This document shows, piece after piece, positions 12,001 through 21,429 of a stretch of 64,000 nt of DNA. This DNA is from Mimachlamys varia (lineage: Eukaryota > Mollusca > Bivalvia > Pectinida > Pectinidae). The position numbers and the translations under genes were made by a program. The first letter of the stretch is position 1; each line of letters begins with the position of its first letter. Below the pieces are notes generated by a model. That model did not search any database and was not told where the DNA came from. It worked only from the letters and a program-made list of their open reading frames with translations. The DNA lies in assembly GCA_947623455.1 (NCBI GenBank), contig OX392529.1:8246001-8310000 (forward strand). Reading direction: 5' to 3'.

Positions 12001-14384
12001 AGTCTGTTGTGTCCTTTATTTTAAGTTCAGAAGGGTATATAAATGAAGTTTTAAGCGACCCATCCTGATCGCAATAGTTTGAGTCAAATGTCATATAATT
12101 TTCTTTCAATGAAGACTTTTGTCGTGATTTATTCAGCTACAATGTATGTATATCTACATGACACGCCGGTATTGAACTCCGTGTTCTGGACACTATCCGT
12201 GATACTTCCTTATGATGATTAGGATGATGAAAATGTTGTTAAAGCTGATGATTTCCATTATACAGCTGTATGATGCAGTTTAATTCATTTTTCGGCATGC
12301 TGTATTTATTACTAAATTTAAAAAGTGCAACATATGTGTGTGTTACGTCATCTTCACTGAAGCTGAAAATTGCTAAAGATGATGACTGTAATTTGGGGGA
12401 AATCCTTTTTAACTATAATCAAAATATAAGGAAGTTTGTTTCTGTGTTTAGTGACCTCTCGTGTCGGTGGACAATATCAAGAGGAAGCGCCGATAGAGAT
12501 GTTATCCTTACTGTCATAATTCTGCATACGGAGGCTGATGTGTGTGGGAATGACACTCTCGTTATCAAGGGTATGTGTTTTTTCTCACTATCGTAGAGTA
12601 TCCTCACTCTTCATCGTAGATAATAACTGAATATTCCCATACCCAAATATTAGTTGAATGCCAATGTCTAATTTTTTTCAGTTTCATGACTGATGATTTG
12701 AGAAGCTGACGCGTTTCAGATAGTCTTGACCTTGCCTACACTAGGTCATATTTGTACTAATCACTGTACCATTTGGCCTGTTACTATTTTATTATCTAAC
12801 TTAGAATAACAAGGTTTAAAAACCAGCTTAGTTCTAATAGATATTTCCATCAAGGACGTCAATTGTCAATAATGAAACGTGTTTCCTGAAGTGTCAAGAC
12901 CTTAATCATTCTACCTGAATAATTATTGTCAGTTCCTGCTCGTCTGGTTCTTCTAACAATTTCTTGTCCCGGTCATAAGTTCCAACCGTTGAAAATATCA
13001 TGAACAAACTTAGTATACTGCTAGCACTACAGTAAAACACGTCTATAACGAATCACTGGAGGTCAAGGGAATACGTTCGTCATAAGCCTGGTTCGTCATA
13101 CGTGTATAACGTACAGATTATATTACACTTGACGGGGAATGAACCCCCCTATGTTATTACCATGTTAAGATTGTGTGGGTTCCCTTATAATTTTTGTCCC
13201 GGTTATAACTTCTGGGCCATTCAAGATCAACCGCTAGAACATTAAGTGTAAATGCATCGCCTATAGACGATGTGCTATACTCTGGCATTAGATAGTTTTC
13301 ATCTGCACCGAAAGGTTAATATGAGGTGAAAATGTCAAATGGTTTTGAACATTCAAAGGTGAACGCCCAGCTTTCTGGATATACTTCATGAATCGCGTTA
13401 GCAGTTAATGTGTTGAGATAGTCAATGCTGCTATCACCTTATGGATGTTGATAAATAATTGTATTCCTTAAAGGAACATCACTTATCTTGTTGCATTTCA
13501 GGAGAAGGTTCCGGTGCGATAAATTTATGCAGTGACCAAGTATCTATCCTGACACAAGAGTATCGTTACAGGAGCTACAGTGTTGAATTCGATACAAATA
13601 CTAACGATAGCAACAGAGGGTTCGTGATTAGCTACGTACTTGGACCTGTAAATCCAAGTAAGTTATACATTTATCTTCGCATTTTAAACCCATTCTAGAT
13701 ACATCATACGGCATCATATGTTAATGTAAAAGTATTCATTCTCACCCCAAAATAAGAAATTTATTTAGCTCTACCTAATTAAAATTAAAGTAAGATCATG
13801 ATTTGAACCGCCTCGTTCCACCCCAATAACAGTAATAGTAGCTACAGAAACAGTAGATACAGTAACAGTAGTTACAGTAATATGTATGTAAAATATTAAA
13901 AGCATCGTATCATCTTAGCATTCCTAAAGCATAACCACTTGTATCTTCAAATAAAACACCTTTCATCATCAGTCGTTTGTAAATCAGCGTACAATATTGC
14001 GTTGTCTTGTGAAGACAACAAACCCTTCCCACATCATTATTTTACCCGTGTTTTGTCTTCATAGGATATACCAGGAGTGAGAAGATAGGAATAGCGATAG
14101 CAGCTTCCGTCGGTCCAGCTGTGCTTTTCCTGGTACTTGCCATGGTGACTATAGCCTTATGCTTCAGACGAAGAGTTGATAGCCGTCGAACACCTCGACA
14201 ACGAAGAAGTTTATATGAAAATGGTGGCTTCATGAACGGTCAGTTATCTGGAACAAATAGTCATTCGAGTTTTAATAAGCAAGAGTTAACCAAGGTCAAA
14301 ACAGTAGAAGAAATATCTCCGAGTTGGGTGAAGATGTTCCGCAATCTGCCGTCGAGTCCGTACACTCGTTATGAACACGAATAG
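1..14384 (+). CDS. Multi-CUB single-pass membrane protein, 3' part of gene (11 exons in window)
   Basis: Eleven exons with GT/AG borders join in one frame: 1-94, 466-642, 2631-2727, 5318-5445, 7489-7726, 7905-8029, 8441-8611, 10950-11049, 12452-12570, 13502-13657 and 14065-14384. The product is 574 residues here, and the N-terminus lies before base 1. CUB modules are extracellular beta-sandwich binding domains. One partial (A) and three complete ones (B, C, D) are seen, each split over three exons with the same phases (2 after the YPR/YPP segment, 1 after the DG or IYSG turn, 1 at the domain end). B and D have four cysteines; C has two, and none falls in the visible part of A. A hydrophobic segment at about residues 476-502 precedes an arginine-rich stop-transfer and a tail of about 70 residues. 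Type I topology is inferred. The ligand is unknown, and orthology to a named gene cannot be judged. Confidence 0.85.
466..642 (+). CDS. CUB gene exon 2: second half of CUB A
   Basis: It follows an ATATCAG acceptor and ends at CACA|GTAGGT in phase 1. It encodes the second half of a CUB fold, with the aromatic pattern SSAFIQFTV then GFVVDY. No cysteine is present. The last ~20 exonic bases and the donor are the seed of the 38-bp array that follows. Confidence 0.85.
632..870. repeat. 38-bp minisatellite containing the exon 2 splice donor
   Basis: Six or seven copies of a 38-bp unit begin at the exon 2 border. Each repeats the exonic CATCCTGTCACA followed by the donor-like GTAGGTTATGG, at 643, 681, 719, 757, 795, 833 and about 871. 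The true donor is the first, because the exon 2 frame leads into it and its phase fits exon 3. Confidence 0.85.
845..1850. repeat. 300-bp tandem triplication carrying a palindromic MITE
   Basis: Three ~300-bp units start at about 867, 1167 and 1467, and a fourth starting at about 1766 is cut off near 1850. Each unit contains one copy of the 38-bp junction unit and a foldback of about 165 bp (first copy about 888-1051). Its ~75-bp arms both lead to GTTACAAAAGACAC around the short spacer GAGCTTTAGC. The MITE was therefore inserted in the array and amplified together with it. Confidence 0.85.
1851..2630. other. Rest of intron 2
   Basis: Further decayed junction-type units (CATCCTGTCACA, GTAGGTTAT) run to about 1940. 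After that I see only unique AT-rich intron sequence up to the TTTTCAG acceptor before 2631. Confidence 0.6.
2631..2727 (+). CDS. CUB gene exon 3: start of CUB B
   Basis: It encodes the CUB opening, a cysteine (SVPCNTS) followed by ITSTNFPSLYPR, the local form of the usual SPNYP..YP motif. It enters at phase 1 and leaves at phase 2 (AAG|GTAAAT). Its last 37 bases plus GTAA form the unit of the array that follows. Confidence 0.9.
2690..5145. repeat. 41-bp minisatellite made from the exon 3 end and its splice donor (~60 copies)
   Basis: The unit is 37 exonic bases (ATATCACCAGTACCAACTTC ... CCAAG) plus the first four intronic bases GTAA. It repeats about 60 times with variants; shorter ~33-bp units lack the CCAAG part. 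Most copies keep CCAAGGTAAAT, so each is a good-looking 5' splice site. Nothing else fills this part of intron 3. Confidence 0.92.
5318..5445 (+). CDS. CUB gene exon 4: middle of CUB B
   Basis: It carries the conserved CUB cysteine-tryptophan pair (NCRWLI) and a second cysteine before GDKLKV. It starts after TTACAG with one base completing arginine and ends in phase 1 at CCAG|GTTTGT. The donor is weaker than its neighbours. Confidence 0.9.
5698..6215. repeat. 32-bp tandem repeat in intron 4 (~16 copies)
   Basis: The core GAGTACTCGAGCAGGTGACC recurs every 32 bases with point variants. Each unit carries a CTCGAG palindrome. A short minus-strand open frame across it is a by-product of the repeat. 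Confidence 0.88.
6216..7300. other. Unique AT-rich part of intron 4
   Basis: No coding similarity, RNA gene or repeat family was recognised here. Confidence 0.5.
7320..7500 (+). repeat. ~107-bp tandem duplication spanning the exon 5 splice acceptor
   Basis: CTCAATTATCAC at about 7324 and CTCAACTATCAC at about 7430 start two similar copies, each with CTCAAATATTACTACTG and then a pyrimidine tract and CAGGTCC. The first copy (acceptor at 7388) leads into a frame that stops at once; the second (acceptor at 7488) leads into exon 5. A still older partial copy may precede them near 7290. Confidence 0.75.
7489..7726 (+). CDS. CUB gene exon 5: end of CUB B, start of CUB C
   Basis: This is the largest CUB exon here. 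It starts after TGTTACAG with the phase-1 glycine, contains the fourth cysteine of CUB B (VKCSN), then HGFLFSY. It opens CUB C with CQGG and SSPEYPSNYPR. It therefore joins two domains without an intron between them, unlike the CUB C to D border. Confidence 0.9.
7905..8029 (+). CDS. CUB gene exon 6: middle of CUB C
   Basis: It begins after ACTTGCAG and carries the conserved TCNWLI and the DTLLIYSG turn. The second cysteine pair is absent, so CUB C has only its first disulphide. It ends in phase 1 at TCCG|GTATGT. Confidence 0.9.
8441..8611 (+). CDS. CUB gene exon 7: end of CUB C
   Basis: It follows TTCGCAG and encodes SSAFVSFNA and GFQITY, the last strands of a CUB domain. It closes in phase 1 at AGCA|GTAAGT. 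Confidence 0.9.
8612..9615. other. Intron 7, first part, no feature recognised
   Basis: AT-rich unique sequence. I see no coding exon, RNA gene or clear repeat. Confidence 0.5.
9616..10949 (+). repeat. 47-bp minisatellite containing the exon 8 splice acceptor
   Basis: AGATACAACTG starts units at 10807, 10854, 10901 and 10948, exactly 47 bases apart, and the last is the true acceptor and start of exon 8. Each unit holds the pyrimidine-rich TTTGTTTTTAG and the first coding bases of exon 8 (ACTGTGGCCTGTGCTAACAA). A further diverged unit lies at about 9618-9667, so the element at 9672-10806 split the array. Confidence 0.88.
9672..10806. mobile_element. Non-autonomous element with TACGCCCGTC ends and a tandem core
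   Basis: It begins TATACGCCCGTC near 9670 and has the inverted GACGGGCGTATC near 10769, followed by a further short tail. Inside are three diverged copies of a ~350-bp unit (CATGACATGAAGTTGTGTTT at about 9801, 10130 and 10495). No protein is encoded. This end sequence, with the following run of GTCC repeats, is familiar from bivalve genomes; the class (Helitron-like or TIR) is unsure. Confidence 0.75.
10950..11049 (+). CDS. CUB gene exon 8: start of CUB D
   Basis: It opens with a cysteine (VACANN) and TTPNFPQLYPP, closely similar to exon 3, so CUB B and D are likely related by internal duplication. It ends in phase 2 at CACC|GTAAGT. Confidence 0.9.
11672..12109 (-). pseudogene. Reverse-transcriptase-like retroelement fragment in intron 8
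   Basis: A 145-codon minus-strand frame contains YPSELKIKDTTD, YLDLYLN, TKLYDKRDDFNF, SNIPASPTYGV and SQLIRYFRAC. I recognise this as the segment just after the catalytic YxDD motif in a widespread family of invertebrate RT-related retroelements. The catalytic part itself is missing and no complete element surrounds it. It sits antisense in the CUB gene and is most likely a dead fragment. Exact family is uncertain. Confidence 0.7.
12262..12355 (+). repeat. Dispersed repeat, 5'-truncated copy (family also at 19974 and 20440)
   Basis: It shares CAGCTGTATG(A/G)TGCAGTTT, then CGGCATGC, TTACTAAATTTAAAA and GTGTGTTACG with the two intergenic copies. It starts at the point where their hammerhead-like fold would be cut, and lacks that fold. 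Confidence 0.75.
12452..12570 (+). CDS. CUB gene exon 9: middle of CUB D
   Basis: It starts after GTGTTTAG and encodes LSCRWTIS and a second cysteine before GNDTLVIKG, matching exon 4 in plan. It ends in phase 1 at AAGG|GTATGT. Confidence 0.9.
12571..13501. other. Intron 9, no gene seen
   Basis: Unique sequence. A stretch near 13030-13215 (ACGTCTATAACGAAT ... CCCGGTTATAACTT) may be an old DNA-element remnant, but its borders are unclear. Confidence 0.4.
13502..13657 (+). CDS. CUB gene exon 10: end of CUB D
   Basis: It follows GCATTTCAG, holds the fourth cysteine of CUB D (INLCSD), then YSVEFDT and RGFVISY. It ends in phase 1 at CCAA|GTAAGT. Confidence 0.9.
14065..14384 (+). CDS. CUB gene exon 11 (last): transmembrane segment and cytoplasmic tail
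   Basis: It starts after TCTTCATAG. A hydrophobic run from IGIAIAASVG to TIALCF is followed by RRRVDSRRTPRQRRS, a typical stop-transfer. The tail of about 70 residues has no domain I recognise; it ends PSSPYTRYEHE and TAG. This makes the product a membrane-anchored protein, not a secreted one. Confidence 0.9.
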
Positions 14385-14615
14385 TTGATAATGCCACGGT
14401 ACAGCGGCCAATCACCGACCGACCTCCTCTTACACGACACCGCCTTCTATCAGCAACATTTCCTTCAGATTGGAACTATATATATACAGGAATGTTGATA
14501 TCAGACTGTAGTAAATATAACATTACAGTGAATAAGAAAAGCATTAAGTGACCAAGTTTTTTTAGTATGCATCATGATTTGTTAAATTAATTGACGCTCG
14601 ACTTACAGAAACGTG

Positions 14616-14770
14616 AATAAATTAATTACCGTCTTTGCATGCCAAGCACTCATTTAATTGCCTCTTACAGTTGTATATTGTAAACACATGACACGAACTG
14701 GATGAAACCGTACACTTTTATGCCTTTAAAACAGGATCATATATAAGCTGCTGAACGTCCACAAAATAAA
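14616..14770 (+). terminator. Candidate polyadenylation signals of the CUB gene
   Basis: AATAAA occurs at 14616-14621 and again at 14765-14770, about 230 and 380 bases after the stop codon. Either could serve the 3' end; neither can be chosen from sequence alone. Confidence 0.45.
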
Positions 14771-14771
14771 A

Positions 14772-15574
14772 GTAGTAAAACAAACTCTACATATGAACTA
14801 GTCTTTCCTCCAGATGTTCATTTCTTCTTTTACTGACTTTTTTGTACAATGCAGTGTCCAGCTTGACCAGGAAAACACTTGCCAAAAACAGGTTCGGACT
14901 CGACGTACACTTTTCAAACTAACTACGACATAGTGGTGATAAAGATCCGACGATTGAATTTTTATACCATAACGCTTTCTCTCTTTTTATGGCTGAATAA
15001 GGTGTTTTTCAAACACTTGATTGTTCGGCAATATTTATACTTCTTCACTGCTTTATGGGATTCGAGAGCCTTATATGGCCGCTCATTTGCTTGTGTTCTG
15101 GCCAGGCCGAGGATTTGATCAGACAGAGATTATTATTTATATTTCTGTAATTGAATTTTTAATTAAGCGTAATGGCCAATTTAGTTAGGGGTATAGACAA
15201 TCGTATTATCTCTTTATTCAATTTCTTTAGGAAATATCACTTCCGTGGGCAGTGGTCACCTTTAAGTAATGTGATAAATAAATATTGAAAAGTACAAACA
15301 ATACATTATACAGTAATATAATGCTTCTCCTTCGACATCAGAAGATACTATTCTGAAAAACAATTGTCTTTACCATGGTGTTGATAAAATGTCAGGAATG
15401 TTACAGATGTGGAGTATAGACAAACAACAAGTGTAGCTTTATGTAACGCTATGGGTGCAGTCTGAAGCATCGGTTTATACCATATATACATATATTAGGT
15501 ATATTATTTACATATGTGGTTTTCTGTTAAACGTTTCTGATCAGTCTGATAATAACGTCTGGCGATCGATGATT
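14772..15574. other. Intergenic, no gene seen
   Basis: AT-rich unique sequence between the CUB gene and the 37-bp satellite. A short plus-strand frame at 14879-15118 has no recognisable content. Confidence 0.5.
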
Positions 15575-15640
15575 TAATATATCTATGTATATAATATATT
15601 TATGTATATATAATATATATATGTATATATTATAATTCGA
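15575..15640. repeat. AT-rich TATATA/TATG microsatellite
   Basis: Irregular alternation of ATATAT and ATGTATAT just ahead of the 37-bp array. Confidence 0.7.
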
Positions 15641-15659
15641 TTTGATCATTGGGTAAGAA

Positions 15660-17590
15660 CTGTTTGTATACAATTTTGCCCCAGTCTTCGTGAAGACGAC
15701 TGTTGTTATACAATGTTGCCCCAGTCTTAGTAAAGACGACTATCGTTATACAATGTTGCCCCAGTCTGGGTGAAGGCTGTTGTTATACAATGTTGCCCCA
15801 GTCTGGGTGAAGCCTGTTGTTATACAATGTTGCCCCAGTCTGGGTGAAGACTGTTGTTATACAATGTAGCCCCAGTCTGGGTGAAGGCTGTTGTTATATA
15901 ATGTTGCCCCAGTCTGGGTGAAGGCTGTTTGTATACAATGTTGTCCCATTCTGGGTGAAGACTGTTGTTATACAATGTTGCCCCAGTGTGGGTGAAGGCT
16001 GTTTGTATACAATGTTGTCCCATTCTGGGTGAAGACTGTTGTTATACAATGTTGCCCCGGCCTGGGTGAAGACTGTTGTTATACAATGTTGCCCCAGTCT
16101 GGGTGAAGGCTGTTTGTATACAATGTTGTCCCAGTCTGGGTGAAGGCTGTTGTTATACAATGTTGCCCCAGTCTGGGTGAAGGCTGTTTGTATACAATGT
16201 TGCCCCAGTCTTGGTGAAGGCTGTTTGTATACAATGTTGCCCCAGTCTGGGTGAAGGCTGTTTGTTTACAATGTTGCCCCAGTCTGGGTGAAGACTGTTG
16301 TATACAATGTTGCCCCAGTCTGGGTGAAGACTGTTGTTATACAATGTTGCCCCAGTCTGGGTGAAGGCTGTTTGTATACAATGTTGACCCAGTCTGGGTG
16401 AAGACTGTTGTTATACAATGTTGCCCCAGTCTGGGTGAAGACTGTTTGTATACAATGTTGTCCCATTCTGGGTGAAGACTGTTGTTATACAATGTTGCCC
16501 CAGTCTGGATGAAGGCTGTTTGTATACAATGTTGTCCCATTCTGGGTGAAGACTGTTGTTATACAATGTTACCCCGGCCTGGATGAAGACTGTTGTTATA
16601 CAATGTTGCCCCAGTCTGGGTAAAGGCTGTTTGCATACAATGTTGCCCCAGTCTGGGTGAAGGCTGTTGTTAAACAATGTTGCCCCAGTATGGGTGAAGG
16701 CTGTTTGTATACAATGTTGCCCCAGTCTGAATGAAGAATGTTTGTATACAATGTTGCTCCAGTCTGGGTGAAGGCTGTTTGTATACAATGTTGTCCCATT
16801 CTGGGTGAAGACTGTTGTTATACAATGTTACCCCGGCCTGGATGAAGACTGTTGTTATACAATGTTGCCCCAGTCTGGGTGAAGGCTGTTTGTATACAAT
16901 GTTGCCCCAGTCTGGATGAAGAATGTTTGTATACAATGTTGCCCCAGTCTGGGTGAAGGCTGTTTGTATACAATGTTGCCCCAGTCTGGGTGAAGACTGT
17001 TGTTATACAATGTTGCCCCAGTCTGGGTGGAGGCTGTTTGTATACAATGCTGCCCCAGTCTGGGTGAAGGCTGTTGTTATACAATGTTGCCCCAGTCTGG
17101 GTGAAGACTGTTGTTATACAATGTTGCCCCAGTCTGGGTGAAGACTGTTTGTATACAATGTTGTCCCATTCTGGGTGAAGACTGTTGTTATACAATGTTG
17201 CCCCAGTCTGGGTGAAGACTGTTGGTATACAATGTTGCCCCAGTCTGGGTGAAGGCTGTTGTTATACAATGTTGCCCCGGTCTGGGTGAAGACTGTTGTT
17301 ATACAATGTTGCCCCAGTCTGAGTGGAGGCTGTTTGTATACAATGTTGCCCCAGTCTGGGTGAAGGCTGTTGTTATACAATGTTGCCCCAGTCTGGGTGA
17401 AGACTGTTGGTATACAATGTTGCCCCAGTCTGGGTGAAGGCTGTTGTTATACAATGTTGCTCCAGTCTGGGTGAAGGCTGTTTGTATACAATGTTGCCCC
17501 AGTCTGGGTGAAGGCTGTTGTTATACAATGTTGCCCCAGTCTGGGTGAAGGCTGTTGTTATACAATGTTGCCCCAATCTGGGTGAAGACT
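15660..17590. repeat. 37-bp satellite array (~52 copies)
   Basis: The core TACAATGTTGCCCCAGTCTG repeats every 37 bases, with variants such as GTCCCATTCTG and TGTTTGTATAC in place of TGTTGTTATAC. Because 37 is not a multiple of three, minus-strand frames cycle through a 37-residue period without stops; they are products of the repeat. The array lies between the 3' ends of two convergent genes. Confidence 0.93.
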
Positions 17591-19970
17591 GACTGTATCA
17601 CTAGAGTATCGTTCACTGGGTGTGTAACATAAAGGAGACGATGTTCACGTCTATGTCTATGTTTGTAACTCAAGGTGAATGCGTTTTTGAGAGTTATGAT
17701 TTACTATTTTATTAAGAGAGTTGTTAATCTCAATAGGTGAAAGGTTCATCTATTTGTTATTACACGGTTATACCTGCACGAATGGAAGTTGATTCTAGCA
17801 TGCGTGGAGTATTCATTGCTGCCAATATTGTTGGAACAGCGTGTCCATTTTGACCTTTTGTTTTTCAAGTGTTCTTATGTACATTTTCGAATTCATTAAT
17901 GTCTTAAATATTCAAAAGAAATCATATCATGCCTTTTCATTCCGATGTTTCAGAATTGGTAAATATTGCGTCATAACACAGGTCAGGCATTATATAAGAC
18001 TAAGGCATCGCCAAACCGTGTCTGAGCAGTTTTATTTGTGTTTTTATCGTTATTCTGTTTCGAATTTTATTTATATACTTTAGCATATGTACAGTTGTAA
18101 CTAGCTATTTACACGTAACCCTTTGCATTATAAGCGGAATGCATCTTAAATCAATATTCTTGATACAGTGGGCTTGTATTAAGATTTTAAATTATTGAGA
18201 ATCAATACTCGACATTTTAAACGGAATTTTCATACCATTTCTTGATTGCAATATGACATTCCAAATGCTCGTCATCTCCAAAGACACTCTAAATCCAATT
18301 AGTTTGAAGATTATGGAAGAATAAATACGTTTATTAACTTTGCATTGGTTTTTGGAGTTTATGAATTATGTTTTCTATGTTTGATTTATTACAATTAAAT
18401 GTATCTTATCATCCATAATATGTTTCTATTCATTCCCTGTGTATGTCATGCATTGATTCCGTGGAGCCATACAATCGTCAACCAGTCATATACCTGGGTT
18501 ATGACGACAACGTGTATACTAATTTAGAATAGTATTTTGTCATGTAAAAAGTCTTTAATGTAATTCGTATCTTATAAAAACTATATTGTTTTTATAGAAT
18601 ATAATGTTGATATCTTGTGTTAGCATTTAAAACATGAATGGGTTTTACATGAAATGTCTTTGTTGTTATGATATTATGACAGTTTGTGCGAAAGATGTCA
18701 AGTGGAAAATGAGAAAAATCTCAGTATATGCCAATAAATTATCTATATATTACTGCTCTTTAGCCTTACTTATTCTGTTTAGCTATTTATCTTATAGCTA
18801 TACTCTCCGCATAAGAAAATCCAAAATAATGCAAGGAGATACTTGTTTAATAGAATACCAAAACTGTGTATAATGAAGTTAACACTTTAATAGACGCGTA
18901 TAGATAAAGCATCGTATCATAGCAACACACACACGTACGGTACACTATGATATAAAATCAATAGTACATATGAATACCAAAACACATTCTGTATATCAAC
19001 TCGGATAACTAAGATTTGTTGCTTAGCGCACCGATATTGAACACATTACATCAAATGATAACCTATTCTGATTCTCTATATATTCAATAGAGGCTCCGAA
19101 AAAATCTGTCAGATTAGTATACAATGTACAACTATGACACATACATGTATATAATGTCCCATTATCAAAACGACGATTTATGAGGAAATACTGTTCGGTC
19201 CATGAAGCATACTCGTGCTCAAGATCGACGATCGTAAACCTTCCTGCGCAATATTCTCACGATCTACTAGGACTTCAGGCACGACATTACACGGCTAAGG
19301 ATAGACCAACAAACAGATGGTTTAAACTATAAATACCAAGGATAAAGTGGCAATCTGAACAACCGACCCGAAAGTATCCGCTGAGGTGGACGATTTTGGC
19401 GCCATTTTCCCCCGTTAAGTATAACAGCGGATCACGTGATTCCCCACCCTGTTGACTAACATACGCTCTCGACACACTTGGAATATGTCATTGCAAAACT
19501 GAAGGCACGCTCAGGTAAAATAACAATCGATTGGCTGATGCCTGTCTATTGAAGATTTTACCGTTTTGTGACCACAAGATTATTTTGATGTACATCAAAG
19601 GGTCGAACCAGTCTTCTTGCCTAATAAAAAAAGTAGCCAACACGGAGCTTTCAGCTTTGCCATGACATATTCAATGAGTGGAGAGAGCGTAGGTAAGCGT
19701 AACTCCTGGATATCGAGGATACCCTGTTGAGTGAAAGACGAAAATATACTCCCAGTATGCATTATTCCAATGTACATTATATTTACATCTATATACCGCT
19801 TTGTACAGTCTATCGATAGCACAATTAACTCATTATCATGGACTTGTATCATGAAATTATACAGAACTAGTTTAATTTTGCTTCTAATTTCATAAATTAA
19901 AGGGGTTTTACGCACCTTACCCTTCTGCTTCTACATTAGGTTAGAAATTTTGGATTCCCACCTTTTGGCT
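17591..19970. other. Intergenic, no gene seen
   Basis: AT-rich sequence with scattered short frames lacking recognisable motifs or splice context. I see no tRNA or repeat family. Confidence 0.5.
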
Positions 19971-19973
19971 TTT

Positions 19974-20105
19974 AGCATCACTAAAGAGTCCTAGAAGGAC
20001 GAAACAGCTGTATGGTGCAGTTTATTTCATTTTTTTGGCATACTGCATCTGTTACTAAATTAAAAAAGGTGCAGCACATGTGTGCGTTACGTCATCACTA
20101 ACAGT
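19974..20105 (+). ncRNA. Repeat copy with a decayed type I hammerhead-ribozyme fold
   Basis: The order fits a type I hammerhead: stem I strand GCATCA (19975-19980), CTAAAGA where CTGATGA is expected, stem II GTCC-TAGAA-GGAC, GAAA, a loopless stem III CAG/CTG, cleavage triplet GTA, then TGGTGC pairing back to GCATCA. Two core bases are changed, so it should be inactive. Such folds are known from Penelope-like elements and small metazoan retrozymes. The 90 bases after it match the copies at 20440 and 12262. Confidence 0.6.
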
Positions 20106-20439
20106 GTGAGCAGAACTTGAGAACAAATTTTCCCATTTTCCAGCACTTGGGGACGTATTTTCTAAAGAAAAAAGAATGTCTGTACCGAACAAAAAAAGAT
20201 CCGCGTAAGAAATAAGTCCGTCATAAAATTTCAACAAAACAGATGAAAAATACTTTGATTCAAGTAATAAACTGCCATTTCAAGCGTAAACGTGCATATT
20301 AGAAGCCAATGACAATATCTTTGTTCTCAAATTTTTTTTTACATATAATGTTTAAGGTCCATTGTATTCCTCCGCGCAATGACCCTTGAAGTCGTTTAAA
20401 AATAATGTGTAAAAGTGTCGTTTCTTTTGGATGTCTCCT

Positions 20440-20563
20440 AGCATCACTTAAGAGTCCTAGGAAGACGAAACAGCTGTATGGTGCAGTTGTATTCATTTTT
20501 TCGGCATGCGGTATCTATTACTAAATTTAAAAGGTGCAGCACAAGTGTGTGTTACGGCGTCTT
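20440..20563 (+). ncRNA. Second repeat copy with the same decayed hammerhead fold
   Basis: GCATCA at 20441 and TGGTGC at 20479 again pair around CTTAAGA, GTCC-TAGGA-AGAC, GAAA, CAGCTG and TA. Stem II has one mismatch and the CTGATGA core is again altered. It lies 466 bases from the first copy in the same orientation. Confidence 0.58.
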
Positions 20564-20620
20564 CTTAGATGACATATTTTCGGTAGTAGTATATAGATGA
20601 TATACAGTTGAGCACATAAT

Positions 20621-20730
20621 ATTTTCAGGGTTTGTCGTTCGAAGAATTTTCTCATCGATCACACGTGGATACAATCTCAAGACCAGCTGCTCGCGATGAG
20701 AAAACTCATCGCACGACAAACCCTGAAAAT
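20621..20730. repeat. Inverted repeat, ~36-bp arms (MITE-like)
   Basis: ATTTTCAGGGTTTGTCGT at 20621 is mirrored by ACGACAAACCCTGAAAAT ending at 20730, with CTCATCG/CGATGAG inside. No target duplication was identified. Confidence 0.65.
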
Positions 20731-21429
20731 GCAGTGTGATCATCTATAAGTACACTGCATAAGGTTACAAAAGACCTCACGAGCTCAATCATTCACAACT
20801 GTTTTATTTCAGTTACTCACATTGTATACAGCAGAGAAATTAGCCATATTTAAGAGGTGTTTGATACCAAAGCAAGCTTGAAAGATTGCTTTGCTTTGAG
20901 ACATAGAGCTGGAGATGTTAGAGGAAATAACGAATACAAAATGATCGATCCAAATATACAATATGGTCATTACTTTTTATCCGACGTCACAAGTACCACA
21001 AAGGTGTAGTGCGTGTAGTAATCTTCCTAGCGATTAAACAGACAGACATACAGTATGAATATTAAAGATGCTTATTATAGCGGAACTATGTAGCAAACAT
21101 TACGGCAAGATATAGTTTAAACAACACACGTAGAACGTGTACATACTGTAAAGTTACACATGAACAAAAACTACACTGTTGATTGAAAAACATGGAGAAA
21201 TCAGCAATGCAGCAACGTAAAATGATAAATGAAAAAGTACCATATGTTAAGCAATCTATATATAGCATAACTAAGAGCAAATAACTTCAACTCAATGATA
21301 AGGTTTAAATAACTAAATATATAATGTAGCATAATTTATAATTGCATGATTAGAACGACGAAAACGTGATCCCTTTGTAATATGATATGTATATGCATTG
21401 GGAAATCTTATATATTTTATTTAGCGTGT
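20731..21429. other. 3' flank of the chitinase gene
   Basis: Unique AT-rich sequence with no gene recognised. On the minus strand AATAAA lies at 21421-21416, only about 9 bases beyond the stop codon; if used, the 3' UTR would be very short. Confidence 0.45.

Noticed and set aside
13028..13215. Possible DNA-element remnant (TATAACGAAT ... GGTTATAACTT)
   Set aside because: No convincing inverted ends or target duplication could be set.
15820..17576. Minus-strand frames with a 37-residue period
   Set aside because: A 37-bp unit lacking stops in all three minus frames gives this pattern automatically.
15660..17590. CRISPR-like array (regular ~37-bp repeats)
   Set aside because: There are no distinct spacers; units are directly head to tail, and the genome is eukaryotic.
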